Shown piece after piece: positions 1-8,048 of a stretch of 64,000 bases of DNA. This stretch comes from UBA4416 sp036676295 (lineage in GTDB: Bacteria > Bacteroidota > Bacteroidia > B-17B0 > Aurantibacillaceae). Position 1 is the first letter of the stretch. Each line of letters starts with the position of its first letter. The stretch covers positions 62,001-126,000 of the forward strand of contig JAKFDE010000025.1 in NCBI GenBank assembly GCA_036676295.1, written 5' to 3'. The notes under the pieces were generated by a model. The model worked only from the letters and a program-made list of their open reading frames with translations. It was not told the DNA's origin and ran no database searches. Made by a program: the position numbers and the translations under genes.

Positions 1-210
1 GAATCACTATCTAAAAACTTCAAAATTGGGGTAAAGGTTATATACTTGAATAATGAAGCGTTACGTTACTATTTTGAAGAAAAATTAATCATGTCCATTC
101 CAGACTTACCTTGGAATATTCAGGGCAGAACCAATTCCAAGCCTGGGCCAATATTAAAAAAGGTGAGGGTTAAAAAGTTAATTCAAAATAATAAAAGAAA
201 AGCAAGTTAA
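1..210 (+). CDS. C-terminal end of an unidentified protein (partial)
   Basis: Frame 1 is open from the window edge to a TAA at 208-210 and gives the last 69 residues of a protein whose start lies outside the window. The fragment is basic and ends in a Lys/Arg-rich tail (KVRVKKLIQNNKRKAS). No domain is recognised from this remnant. A strong rho-independent terminator about 95 bases downstream is consistent with this being the last gene of a plus-strand transcript. Confidence 0.5.
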   Translation, partial: ESLSKNFKIGVKVIYLNNEALRYYFEEKLIMSIPDLPWNIQGRTNSKPGPILKKVRVKKLIQNNKRKAS

Positions 211-304
211 GGCTGTTCACTTTCGGATTGCAAGGTCAAGCCCTTTGGGTTTTGCAAAAAAAATCTCCACACTTCATTCGGTTCATATTAAAGAATCAAT
301 TTTT

Positions 305-335
305 AATACTACCTCATTCAGGTAGTATTTTTTTT
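305..335 (+). terminator. Rho-independent terminator
   Basis: There is a perfect 10-bp stem (AATACTACCT at 305-314, AGGTAGTATT at 320-329) with a 5-base loop, followed by an uninterrupted T run to 335. It would end the plus-strand transcript of the partial gene at the left edge. Confidence 0.85.
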
Positions 336-504
336 GCAAAAACCTTGACAACCTCAGTGCCCAGCCTTTCAAAAATGCTTTCTTTTTTCATTTTTTTCGG
401 GCTTTTGTTTAGCTCGTTTTTTTGCTTTTTTCTTTGTTTTCAATTAGTCAAACAACTACAAAGCACAGGTGGAAAAAGGGAAACAAACCCTTAAAAAAAA
501 TGTT

Positions 505-930
505 ATGCTAAAAAACAAAATCAAAACCCACAAATCCGGTAAAATGTACAATCAACCGCACTTCTTTATTTTAAACAAAAGTTTAAATTCTGGTAAACCC
601 TTCAATCATTATGTTGTCAATTCATTTGTGTTTTTGGCAGATAACAAAGAAGAGAAAGAGTTTTACTATTTCTTATTATTAGGCTTATGGGAGCTTCGTT
701 TCTTTCGCAAACATCTAAAAGGCTCGGTAATAGAATATGTTCGCCTGGGAGATGTTATTGACGTAATAGATGAAACTTTAAACTCAGTTAATAGTGGTAA
801 CCGTTCTTTTTCTGATGTGCAAAATACCTTAGCGCAAATTGAGTCACATCAAATCAATCTTCAAAAGCAATTGGATTATTTAATGCAATTGCGCAAAGCG
901 CTATTTTATAAATATTTAAAAAGTAGGTAA
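505..930 (+). CDS. Small conserved hypothetical protein, DUF6943-like
   Basis: This 141-residue soluble protein begins with a basic stretch (KNKIKTHKSGKMYNQPHFF) and ends in a predicted amphipathic or coiled-coil segment (NLQKQLDYLMQLRKALFYKYL). I chose the ATG at 505 because the longer frame opens only with a GTG at 469. The N-terminal half resembles, from memory, the DUF6943 family that is common beside mobile elements in Bacteroidota; this assignment is tentative and its function is unknown. It stands alone between a terminator upstream and a convergent operon downstream. Confidence 0.6.
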   Translation: MLKNKIKTHKSGKMYNQPHFFILNKSLNSGKPFNHYVVNSFVFLADNKEEKEFYYFLLLGLWELRFFRKHLKGSVIEYVRLGDVIDVIDETLNSVNSGNRSFSDVQNTLAQIESHQINLQKQLDYLMQLRKALFYKYLKSR

Positions 931-960
931 ATAAAAAAGCCCTGCACATGGTGCAAGGCT
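931..960 (-). terminator. Terminator of the minus-strand operon 984-2088
   Basis: A 9-bp stem with one mismatch (938-946 with 952-960, 5-base loop) is followed, read on the minus strand, by a T run that is the A run 933-938 on the plus strand. It lies just past the stop of the minus-strand gene ending at 984. It may also act on the plus-strand gene ending at 930. Confidence 0.75.
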
Positions 961-983
961 CTATGAGATTATTGTTATGACAG

Positions 984-1322
984 TTAAACTCGTCCGGCAT
1001 CAGCTTTAGTTAGCTTCGCACCACAGCGTTCATGGACATTAACATCTAATTCAGGCATTTTAGTTCTATCAGATTGAGTCACTTTTGCAGTTACCCATAT
1101 CTCTTCTTGAAATTCATTGAAACGTCCGGCATCTGCTTTAGTTAATTTAGAACCATCGCAAGTAACTGTTAAAATGATTTTGCCAATGCAAGGATCATCT
1201 TGTGACTCATGGTTCATAATTTCAACGTTTTGACGCTCATGTGAAACTTTGTTTGAACATGGTACTACTTGTAGCTCGACCTTTGTCAAAGCTTCTTTTA
1301 CTGATTTTATATCTTCGTTCAT
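984..1322 (-). CDS. Hypothetical protein with a duplicated KLTKADAGR motif
   Basis: This 112-residue protein has no signal peptide or membrane segment and is not recognised. The nonapeptide KLTKADAGR occurs twice, once in the middle (followed by F) and once at the extreme C-terminus (followed by V and the stop). Each copy is preceded within five residues by a Cys (TCDGS and RCGA). His-Glu pairs recur too (HERQ, HESQ, HERC). It is the distal gene of a two-gene minus-strand operon, 16 bases after the 249-residue gene, and is followed by a terminator. The repeat suggests a binding or recognition element, but nothing assigns a role. Confidence 0.6.
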   Translation of the reverse strand: MNEDIKSVKEALTKVELQVVPCSNKVSHERQNVEIMNHESQDDPCIGKIILTVTCDGSKLTKADAGRFNEFQEEIWVTAKVTQSDRTKMPELDVNVHERCGAKLTKADAGRV

Positions 1323-1338
1323 TTTATATGGATTTTAA

Positions 1339-2088
1339 TTAGATTACTTCAATTACTCTTAAAGCATTGTATGCCCCATTTTTTAAAGAATACTGCACTG
1401 CGTTAACTAATTGAAAAAATTCAATTTTTAACAAATACACTTTTGCACCTGTACCTGCTGGTACAGATGTTGGTGTCAATGTAACAGTTGAGGCTGTTCC
1501 ATTGATAGCTAAATTTTGAACGTTAGTCAATTTAACATCTGTTACACCAGTTGCGTAATTGATATTAGCATAGCAACCTGTAATACTCATATGTGTTGCC
1601 CCTGTTGGCCATGCAACATCATTTATAGGAGTTAAACCAGTGATTGTGATTACGCCTGTTGTTGTATTTACTGCGTAAGGTTTAAATAGGATACTGCTTA
1701 AAAGTGCGTTTTGATTAAATTCAAAGCCCTTTAATAGCGTTTTAGCTGCTGGTGATGTCATAGCAACACCAACGTTGCGTAAACCTCTTAAACTTGTCGT
1801 ATCGAGGTTTTTGATTTTAGTCATTAATTGTGTTACCCTTGAAACAATTTTGCTATCTGAAGCATTCATTGCAATAGGTCTTAGCGAATCTCTAGTCAAC
1901 TTCCCTGAAGTCGCAGAGCTTCCAAATTCAGCGCCATTTTCACGAGTTCTGATAAATGCAGGATCTGTAGCAATTCTACTTCCATCGATTGATGTTTTCA
2001 TTTTTGCTAAATGCCCTTCTTTTGATTTGTAAAAAGTAACATTATCTAATGTTCCTTTTATTTTGATTAAGCCTGTCTGACGTGCCAT
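1339..2088 (-). CDS. Conserved hypothetical protein of the Bacteroidota 'MARQTG' type
   Basis: This is a 249-residue protein. The N-terminus (MARQTGLIKIKGTLDNVTFY) and the following basic segment (SKEGHLAK) match a type of uncharacterised protein that I recall as recurrent in Bacteroidota genomes. The C-terminal half is rich in Thr, Val and Gly and looks like beta structure (VITITGLTPI, TASTVTLTPTSV). There is no signal peptide, so it may be cytoplasmic or a structural protein. A good promoter lies 28-58 bases upstream. The gene heads the operon with the KLTKADAGR protein. Function unknown. Confidence 0.6.
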   Translation of the reverse strand: MARQTGLIKIKGTLDNVTFYKSKEGHLAKMKTSIDGSRIATDPAFIRTRENGAEFGSSATSGKLTRDSLRPIAMNASDSKIVSRVTQLMTKIKNLDTTSLRGLRNVGVAMTSPAAKTLLKGFEFNQNALLSSILFKPYAVNTTTGVITITGLTPINDVAWPTGATHMSITGCYANINYATGVTDVKLTNVQNLAINGTASTVTLTPTSVPAGTGAKVYLLKIEFFQLVNAVQYSLKNGAYNALRVIEVI

Positions 2089-2115
2089 TATTTTAGTTTT
2101 TTAAATTGATTTACT

Positions 2116-2146
2116 CAAAATTAAATCACTTTGAAGGACCAATAAA
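2116..2146 (-). promoter_or_regulatory. Bacteroidota-type promoter for the operon 2088-984
   Basis: Read on the minus strand there is a -7 box TAATTTTG (2116-2123), an exact TAnnTTTG match, preceded after 19 bases by TTTA (2143-2146) in the position of the -33 TTTG box. The start codon at 2088 lies about 28 bases beyond the -7 box. Confidence 0.55.
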
Positions 2147-2368
2147 ATAATGGTATTTTTTGCTTTACTTGTCTTTTGTTTGCATTAACGTAGGTAATTA
2201 ATCATTAACTAAATTAAATAGTAACTGCATATCTAAAGCATATTTAAAGTACTAAAGTGTATGAATTTTTAGAAATGAAAAAGAGTGCTATATTTGATTA
2301 ATCATTGAAATCAAAAAGCTTTTGATTTTGCAGTTATTAACACCGTAGTTTCTCTTATATATGTATTA

Positions 2369-2389
2369 TTGTTGCCCATTTGTTGCCCA
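2369..2389. repeat. Tandem decamer TTGTTGCCCA
   Basis: Two exact copies of TTGTTGCCCA lie at 2369-2378 and 2380-2389, inside the 588-base gene-free stretch 2089-2676 that precedes the recombinase operon. Tandem short repeats beside a tyrosine recombinase are candidates for arm-type or core attachment sites. No second copy was noticed elsewhere in the window. The rest of 2147-2560 shows nothing else I can interpret. Confidence 0.35.
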
Positions 2390-2565
2390 ATACTCTGAAA
2401 GACCTGTATATAAAGGACTACAAATTTTCTGCATAGGAAAGTAGGTACTTATTACTCAATATGAGTTAATCTTTCTAAATCATACGTATTCCTTTAATGT
2501 CAATAGTTTCACGGCTTTTTGTTGAAAGTTTAAGTCCGATTAATTTGCATTGTGTAAGTGCGCAA

Positions 2566-2655
2566 TTGTACCTTCGTTGTACCTGAATGTTTCGAGGTAC
2601 AATTTTTTGAAGATCCATTTTCATCAGATTTACAAATTGTTACATGTTGGTACAA
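2566..2655. promoter_or_regulatory. Cluster of four TTGTACC/GGTACAA heptamers, one pair forming a hairpin with T tail
   Basis: TTGTACC occurs at 2566-2572 and 2577-2583 and its complement GGTACAA at 2596-2602 and 2649-2655, all within 90 bases directly upstream of the HTH/recombinase operon. Copies two and three form an 8-bp stem (2577-2584 with 2595-2602) followed by six Ts (2603-2608), so they could also act as a terminator. The spacing fits operator sites for the HTH protein or arm-type recombinase sites. Confidence 0.45.
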
Positions 2656-2676
2656 ATTGATACAATTTAAAACACC

Positions 2677-3030
2677 ATGAGTAGTAACATAACAATCCCT
2701 AAAATCTGTCAACATTGTAATTCAACTTTTATTGCAAAAACTACTGTTACAAAGTTTTGTTCATTGCAATGTGCACAAAGAGCATATAAAAAAAACAAGA
2801 GAACTGAGAAAATAATTCTTGCTCAAGAGAAAGAATATGTCAGGTCTGTTGATATAGATCTTCAATTAATCCAGGTAAAAGAGTTTTTAAGTATAAAAGA
2901 AACGTGTTTGCTTTTAGGGATAAGCCGGCAGGGTTTACATAGACAAATAAAGAGCAATGTAATTTGTGCTTCAAAAATTGGAGGAAAGGTTATCATTAAA
3001 AGAGAATCAATAAATAATTTATTAAAATAA
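2677..3030 (+). CDS. Zinc-ribbon and helix-turn-helix protein, excisionase-like
   Basis: This 117-residue protein has two parts. The N-terminus carries four Cys in pairs (C11-x2-C14 and C28-x3-C32), typical of a small zinc ribbon. The C-terminal half contains a MerR/excisionase-type HTH (SIKETCLLLGISRQGLHRQI) followed by a short beta hairpin and recognition wing (KIGGKVIIKRESI). Such DNA-binding proteins often act as recombination directionality factors or regulators for the adjacent integrase. It sits 4 bases upstream of the recombinase gene, so the two are almost certainly co-transcribed. Upstream heptamer repeats may be its sites. Confidence 0.8.
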   Translation: MSSNITIPKICQHCNSTFIAKTTVTKFCSLQCAQRAYKKNKRTEKIILAQEKEYVRSVDIDLQLIQVKEFLSIKETCLLLGISRQGLHRQIKSNVICASKIGGKVIIKRESINNLLK

Positions 3031-3034
3031 TGTT

Positions 3035-4153
3035 ATGGGAATATATGTTAGAACAAAAGAAATATCTAATGGGAGGTTAAGCTTGTATTTAGATTTTTAT
3101 CCACCGGTGAAAGGTAGTAATGGGAAGTTTACCCGTAGAGAGTTTTTAGATAGGTACTTATTTAAAAGACCGAAAAATGAAGAAGAGAAAAGGTTTAATA
3201 AAGAAAACAAGCATTTTGCTGATGCTGTTAAATTAAAAAGAGAGAAAGAAATTTTTAACGAGCAGGATGGAATTTTCAATTCTTTAAATAAGAAAAAAGA
3301 TTTCATTGACTTTTTCTATAATTTAACAGAAGATAGAAGGGCGAGTAAGGGAAATCATGATAACTGGCTAAGCTCACTAAACTATTTAAAAGCTTTTACA
3401 GGGAACAGGTGTAAAATGGGCGACCTCACCGAAGATTTCTGTACGCGCTTCAAGGAATATTTGCTTACTACTAAGCAATTAAAAACAATTAATGATTTGC
3501 ATCTATCTCAGAATTCGGCATTAAGCTATTTTAATAAATTTAGTGCGGCGGTAAAGAAAGCTTTTGCCATGCGTTTACTAAGCGAAGATCCATTACTAAA
3601 TATTGATGGAATTAAACAAAAAGAATCAATTAGAGAATTTTTGACCATAGAAGAGTTGCAAATATTAGCCAACACCGATTGTGCAATTGACGCTTGGAAA
3701 AAAGTGGCGTTATTTGCTGCATTGACCGGATTGAGATGGTCAGATATTGAAAAGCTTAAATGGAAAGACATACAGGAAACAAACGGACAGCATTTCCTCC
3801 ATATCATTCAAAAGAAAACGACAGATACGATGGTTCATCCAATTAGTGATAAAGCTGTTTCGATCCTTGGAACAAGAGGAGAGTCAAATGAGAAAATCTT
3901 TAAAGGACTGAAATACTCTGATAGTAACAATGAAGTCATTAAAAGATGGGTGTTAAAAGCAGGAATAAATAAACGGATTACTTTGCATAATTTCCGCCAT
4001 ACATATGCTACCTTAATGCTTAATATGGGGGCAGATATTTTTACAGTATCAAAAATGCTGGGTCATAAAAAAATTGAGACTACATTAAGGTATTCTAAAT
4101 TATTAACCGAAAAGAAAATAGTGGCTTCTAATTTAATTAATATTGAAATATGA
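3035..4153 (+). CDS. Tyrosine recombinase / integrase
   Basis: This 372-residue site-specific recombinase has the usual length of Bacteroidota mobile-element integrases: an N-terminal arm-DNA-binding region, a central SAM-like core-binding domain (about 87-180) and a C-terminal catalytic domain. The catalytic set is complete: R234 in TGLRWSD, a Lys near 260, H318-x2-R321 in HNFRHTYAT, H344 in LGHKKIETT and the nucleophile Y353 in RYSKL. It breaks and rejoins DNA to integrate or excise an element. It follows the excisionase-like gene by 4 bases and overlaps the next gene by 4 (ATGA), so the three form an operon. No tRNA target is visible next to it. Confidence 0.93.
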   Translation: MGIYVRTKEISNGRLSLYLDFYPPVKGSNGKFTRREFLDRYLFKRPKNEEEKRFNKENKHFADAVKLKREKEIFNEQDGIFNSLNKKKDFIDFFYNLTEDRRASKGNHDNWLSSLNYLKAFTGNRCKMGDLTEDFCTRFKEYLLTTKQLKTINDLHLSQNSALSYFNKFSAAVKKAFAMRLLSEDPLLNIDGIKQKESIREFLTIEELQILANTDCAIDAWKKVALFAALTGLRWSDIEKLKWKDIQETNGQHFLHIIQKKTTDTMVHPISDKAVSILGTRGESNEKIFKGLKYSDSNNEVIKRWVLKAGINKRITLHNFRHTYATLMLNMGADIFTVSKMLGHKKIETTLRYSKLLTEKKIVASNLINIEI

Positions 4154-5118
4154 AACCAGAAGATTATAAATTCCCAAACGTTGTCAGGCATGTGTATGAT
4201 GTAGACGTATTTCAAATTTTGGATGAGCTAAGAGATAAGTATAGTGGAAACACAAAGCTATTACCATCGCATCTCAAAGATTTAAAATTTATTGAAGAAG
4301 AAGAAGAAACTCTTGTGGATTTTTTGACTGAAGATGGTTCTGATTTAAAAGAAAATAGAAAATATAGAAATTTTGTAATTCCTTCCTCTCATAATATGTA
4401 TGGAACCTATTTAGGCTATAAAATACTTACCATAGACCTATACAAAATAGAGCCTATGCTATCCTATCAATCAGTATTGTTCTTAGGAAATTATTATTCA
4501 TCAAAAGACAATTTTTTGGGCTATGTTGAATTTCAAATTTATGATTTTGTTAAAAAAAGAAATTTTTTGAATGAAAATGCTCGATTAGAAAAAATTGTTA
4601 ATTGGCTTGAAAGAAACAGGATGTTTGTTTTGGATAAGGCTTATAATAAAGTAGAATCAAATAATAATTTGCAAGCAGGTAAGAATACCGAAAATAAGAG
4701 CTTAGAATTTAGAAAAATTAGCATGGAACCTCAGTTTGCAAATAGCTTGTATCAAAAGTTAGAGCCTTATTTTTCTGAAAGCCAACATCCGAAATTATTT
4801 GATCTTATTTTAAAAGGCAAATGTGATGAACAACTTTGCTTTAATGGACAAACAAATCAACTAGCAGAATTATTTAAGAGATTAAGGTATAATTTTAAAA
4901 TACATGTTAATTCAAATAAGATTTTGGCAAAATGGCTCACAGACAGTTTTACATTTAAAAATAAGCAAGGTGGCAGCGAGCAATTTAATATAGGAACGAT
5001 TTTGCAAGTATTAACAAAATCTAAAGCAGAACCAGAAAAGAACAAGCGGTTATTTGAAAATTTGGCACCGTTTGTTCCTCAATCTCTACGAAAAGAGAAA
5101 AAATCTTCTTTAAAATGA
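4150..5118 (+). CDS. Hypothetical protein of the integrase operon
   Basis: This 322-residue soluble protein overlaps the recombinase gene by four bases and is translationally coupled to it. There are no signal peptide, membrane segment or catalytic motifs that I recognise. The N-terminal third is acidic (EEEEETLVDF) and the centre is rich in Tyr and Phe. The C-terminal region (about 200-310) resembles in general character the C-terminal parts of hypothetical proteins carried by Bacteroidota mobile elements beside integrases. A regulatory or accessory role in the element is inferred from position only. Confidence 0.6.
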   Translation: MKPEDYKFPNVVRHVYDVDVFQILDELRDKYSGNTKLLPSHLKDLKFIEEEEETLVDFLTEDGSDLKENRKYRNFVIPSSHNMYGTYLGYKILTIDLYKIEPMLSYQSVLFLGNYYSSKDNFLGYVEFQIYDFVKKRNFLNENARLEKIVNWLERNRMFVLDKAYNKVESNNNLQAGKNTENKSLEFRKISMEPQFANSLYQKLEPYFSESQHPKLFDLILKGKCDEQLCFNGQTNQLAELFKRLRYNFKIHVNSNKILAKWLTDSFTFKNKQGGSEQFNIGTILQVLTKSKAEPEKNKRLFENLAPFVPQSLRKEKKSSLK

Positions 5119-5216
5119 AAAAACAAGTACGCTTTTAGTACCCTGAATAAAAAAGGTATTGTTTAGGGTAGTTCATATAGAGTCCATTTGCATTGTAATA
5201 AATAAAAACAAAGCAT

Positions 5217-5588
5217 ATGAACAGCAATCAAGTCACATTAAATGAACTCCTGCCACTGATCTACCAACATATTGGTGCAGTGGTGCGCTCCACAACTAAA
5301 GAAGTAGTGGAGCAATTATTAAAAAACAAGTCTAAAAGCGAATTAAATTCCGATGAAGATTTCCTTTCCGCTGAGCAAGCAGCTGATTTTCTCAAAATCA
5401 AGTTAAACACAATTTACTCTAAAGTTGAAAAGGGAGATTTACCACATTATCGAAGCGGCAAACGTAAACTACTTTTTTCAAAAAAGGAATTGGAGGAGTA
5501 TATCTCAAAGAGAAAAGGGAAGAGTATGGATGAGATTTCCATTGAAGCAGACAACTATATAAACGGGAATCATGGCAGAAAAAGATAA
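5217..5588 (+). CDS. Helix-turn-helix DNA-binding protein, excisionase family
   Basis: In this 123-residue protein, residues about 48-100 form a MerR/excisionase-type HTH_17 domain. It has the typical pattern SAEQAADFLKIKLNTIYSKV followed by the wing HYRSGKRKLLFSKKEL. The N-terminus (1-40) is a helix that could mediate dimerisation, and the tail is basic. Proteins of this class bind specific DNA sites on Bacteroidota conjugative and mobilisable elements. Its 3' end overlaps the primase gene by 17 bases, which implies co-expression with replication functions. Confidence 0.85.
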   Translation: MNSNQVTLNELLPLIYQHIGAVVRSTTKEVVEQLLKNKSKSELNSDEDFLSAEQAADFLKIKLNTIYSKVEKGDLPHYRSGKRKLLFSKKELEEYISKRKGKSMDEISIEADNYINGNHGRKR

Positions 5589-6948
5589 TAAGGTACTCGA
5601 TTCAATACTAAATAGTATTACTGTAATTAATTTCAGGGATAAGGCTGGCTATAATTATAAAAATGAAAGATTAAAGTCGCAGCATTATATAGTAAATTGT
5701 ATTAATGAAGTAAATGCAGTTTTTAAAAAGAGTCGATATGAAATTGGTGCAAAGAATGGTAAAATATACCTGTTTAATGGTTCTTACTGGAAACAATTGG
5801 ATGAAGAGTCGGTAAAAAAGTTTTTAAGCTTGGCAGCAGAAAAAATGGGAATAGATAAAAGCGAAGCACATTATTTTAATTTTAAAGACTTATTAATGTT
5901 ACAGTTTATTACTTCTTCAAATATATCTACGTTCGAAAATACACAATCAATTAGTATTAATTTAGAAAATGGGACGATGGATATAAATTTATTAGGGCAT
6001 AACTTGCGAGCAGCAAGGGCTTCTGATTTTTTGAAGTATCAATTGCCATTTAAATTTGAATCAAAGGCACAAGCACCTCTATTTCAGGCTTTTTTAGATC
6101 AGGTTTTACCTGATAAGAGTAAACAAATGATTGTAGCGGAATTTTTCGGTTACTTATTTATTAAATCGTCCGTTTTAAAACTAGAGAAAATTTTGCTGTT
6201 TTATGGTGAAGGAGCAAATGGAAAATCAGTAATTTTTGAAATTATAAATGCGATGTTAGGAAGAGACAATGTTTCTAATTATTCATTAAGCCAATTGACT
6301 GACAATACCGGTATGTATCGAGCGAAAATTGAATATAAACTTTTAAATTATTCAAGTGAAATTAATGGAAAAGTGGGTGCAGATATATTTAAGCAGTTAG
6401 TATCAGGAGAACCAGTAGACGCAAGATCACTTTATAGAGACCCTATTATAATTAATAATTACGCAAAATTAGTTTTTAATTGTAATTCACTCCCAGATGC
6501 ATTTGAACAGAACCATGCATTCTTTAGACGGTTTCTTATTATTAAATTTGATATTACTATATCCGAAGAAAAGCAGGATAAACAACTGTCGAAAAAAATA
6601 ATAGATTCTGAACTACCGGGTGTTTTTAATTGGGTTCTTGATGGTTTAAGACGGCTAAACAAAAATAAAAAACTTACTTTTTCTAGATCGGTTTCTGAAC
6701 AAATTATTCATTATAAAGATGAAGCTGACTCTTTGTTTCAATTTCTGGAAGATGAATCTTTATCGAAATCTGTAGCTAATTGTATGGCTGTAAAAGACTT
6801 GTATTTGTCATATAGAGAATATTGTAATAGCGTTGGTTTTAATGCCATTCCTAAACTCCTATTTAGTAAGCAACTTAGAAAAAAAGGCTTTGATATTACT
6901 CGTAAAACTCAGGGTATGGTTGTTTTAATAGAAAAGACAAATGTGTAA
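5572..6948 (+). CDS. Phage/plasmid primase-helicase, P4/D5 family
   Basis: This 458-residue protein carries an SF3-type helicase with the Walker A loop GEGANGKS at 212-219. Further on it has the signature of the family (YSSEING, then QLVSGEPVDARSLYRD) and a sensor segment (KLVFNCNSLPD). The region before it (about 60-200) matches the D5_N type. The C-terminal 100 residues resemble the winged-helix DNA-binding tail of these enzymes. It would unwind DNA at a phage or plasmid-type origin. A separate N-terminal primase catalytic domain is not evident, so the protein is shorter than full P4 alpha proteins and may act mainly as a helicase. It is coupled to the upstream HTH gene. Confidence 0.85.
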   Translation: MAEKDNKVLDSILNSITVINFRDKAGYNYKNERLKSQHYIVNCINEVNAVFKKSRYEIGAKNGKIYLFNGSYWKQLDEESVKKFLSLAAEKMGIDKSEAHYFNFKDLLMLQFITSSNISTFENTQSISINLENGTMDINLLGHNLRAARASDFLKYQLPFKFESKAQAPLFQAFLDQVLPDKSKQMIVAEFFGYLFIKSSVLKLEKILLFYGEGANGKSVIFEIINAMLGRDNVSNYSLSQLTDNTGMYRAKIEYKLLNYSSEINGKVGADIFKQLVSGEPVDARSLYRDPIIINNYAKLVFNCNSLPDAFEQNHAFFRRFLIIKFDITISEEKQDKQLSKKIIDSELPGVFNWVLDGLRRLNKNKKLTFSRSVSEQIIHYKDEADSLFQFLEDESLSKSVANCMAVKDLYLSYREYCNSVGFNAIPKLLFSKQLRKKGFDITRKTQGMVVLIEKTNV

Positions 6949-7027
6949 TTTATGTAAAAATGTAATAAGATACTTTAACTTTTTATTATTACTATTCGAA
7001 TAAAAGTTTAGTATACTACTACATTTT

Positions 7028-7195
7028 TTACATAAGTTGCATTAAACCTTTCGATTTGTATTTAGGGTATTTGTATATAAACTCCCGCCCTTCGGTTGGA
7101 TCTTCATTATATCGATCAGATGCTATGGATAAATGATAGACTGTTAAAATACGGCGCATCTCATCAATACAATGAAGTGTTACTAGAATAATTAA
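7028..7195 (-). pseudogene. C-terminal remnant of an unidentified gene
   Basis: On the minus strand an open stretch of about 55 codons ends at the TAA 7028-7030. It reads like genuine protein (HCIDEMRRILTVYHLSIASD, then EGREFIYKYPKYKSKG), unlike the surrounding noise. It has no plausible full-length start, because an in-frame TAG lies just upstream. I interpret it as the 3' end of a decayed mobile-element gene and do not recognise the family. It lies in the 6949-7550 gap after the primase. Confidence 0.4.
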
Positions 7196-7343
7196 CTATT
7201 TACCCTAATCTTAGAACAAATACTTAGCAAATTATTTAAACTTGATAGAAAATCTTCGGCAACCTCTATATTGAGTTACAATGATGATAAAGGAAAAAAT
7301 GACAAAAAACTGCTCTTTTACGCAAAATCAAGGCTTACAGTAA

Positions 7344-7550
7344 TCTTATAGTCAGCCTCTCACCTATTGCTTCGATGATTTAGGAACTGAAATATTAAAC
7401 AAGGCCAGTACCGTTATTCAATTTGGTTTTGAGAAAGATGCACAAAACCATAATACTAATTTATTAAAAGTAGCCAATTTAAAATGCCGGAGTTCAAAAA
7501 AACATGACCCTTTTTGTGTTCAATATTCTGATATCGAAAAAGGGTTGGTC
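7344..7550 (+). pseudogene. Degraded 5' extension of the following small gene, ATPase-like
   Basis: The frame of the gene at 7551-7853 stays open upstream to a TAA at 7341-7343. The extension reads as coherent protein: YCFDDLGTEILNKASTVIQF, then LLKVANLKCRSSKKHDPF. DDLGTE resembles a Walker B segment of AAA/RecA-like ATPases, and the LLKVANLKCRSS stretch resembles the C-terminal part of RepA-like ATPases of Bacteroidota mobile elements. No Walker A is present upstream, and stop codons interrupt the frame. I infer a 5'-truncated replication or mobilisation ATPase. Confidence 0.4.
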
Positions 7551-7853
7551 ATGTCCGACCCCAATACAACACAAACTATTTTGGATAAGAAAAACCTTAA
7601 AGCAGCGCTTTCCGAAACTCTAGACCTACTCGCTCAAATTTTGGTCTCAGAAATGTCACGCAAGGAATTAATTGAACTTTTAACCAATGAGATGGATTGT
7701 AGTAAACGAACAATCGTCAGTCGCTTAAAACAAATTACAGATACCACTATTGTCATCGAGCAAAATGAAGTAAATAACACGCTTTGCACTCGTGCAGAAA
7801 ATAAAGAAATCATTTATTACTTGAAACCCCTGAAATCAAGTATTTCAAGTTAA
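7551..7853 (+). CDS. Small hypothetical protein, probably the surviving C-terminus of a larger one
   Basis: The open frame downstream of the first ATG at 7551 encodes about 100 residues, mostly helical. It includes a possible HTH-like segment (SRKELIELLTNEMDCSKRTI, followed by VSRLKQI). Because the frame continues in clear protein-like sequence upstream to 7344, the intact ancestral product was longer and this is likely its C-terminal DNA-binding part. It could be expressed alone from the ATG. It lies between the primase and the AGTGCAAA repeats, consistent with a decayed replication module. Confidence 0.45.
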   Translation: MSDPNTTQTILDKKNLKAALSETLDLLAQILVSEMSRKELIELLTNEMDCSKRTIVSRLKQITDTTIVIEQNEVNNTLCTRAENKEIIYYLKPLKSSISS

Positions 7854-7863
7854 TTTGAATACC

Positions 7864-7907
7864 AGTGCAAAGTGCAAACCCCTATATAAGACTTTGCACT
7901 TTGCACT
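7864..7907. repeat. Perfect 15-bp inverted repeat built from AGTGCAAA units
   Basis: AGTGCAAAGTGCAAA (7864-7878) is exactly mirrored by TTTGCACTTTGCACT (7893-7907) around a 14-base spacer. Each arm is itself a tandem of the heptamer AGTGCAA. A further half-site (TTTGCACTCGTGCA) lies near 7782 inside the preceding gene. There is no T run, so it is a poor terminator. Iterated sites next to a primase and an ATPase remnant suggest replication iterons or an operator. Confidence 0.5.
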
Positions 7908-8048
7908 CATCATTTACCGATTAATTAAAGTATAATTTCAACGCTGATTTTTGTCATTTTGCGCCCAAATCCTAATAAATAAAACTATATTTATTCTTTA
8001 AATATAATTTATGACCGTCCCTCAGTACTTAAAGAATATTAACACTAT

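Noticed and set aside
228..494. Plus-strand open frame of 88 codons
   Set aside because: It spans a strong terminator hairpin and its composition (long Phe/Leu runs) is that of translated non-coding AT-rich DNA.
2530..2715. Minus-strand open frame of 61 codons before the integrase operon
   Set aside because: It lies over the heptamer array and the start of the HTH gene and has no protein-like character.
7864..7907. CRISPR-like or terminator interpretation of the AGTGCAAA repeats
   Set aside because: There is only one inverted pair without regular spacers, and no T tract follows, so neither a CRISPR array nor a typical terminator is supported.
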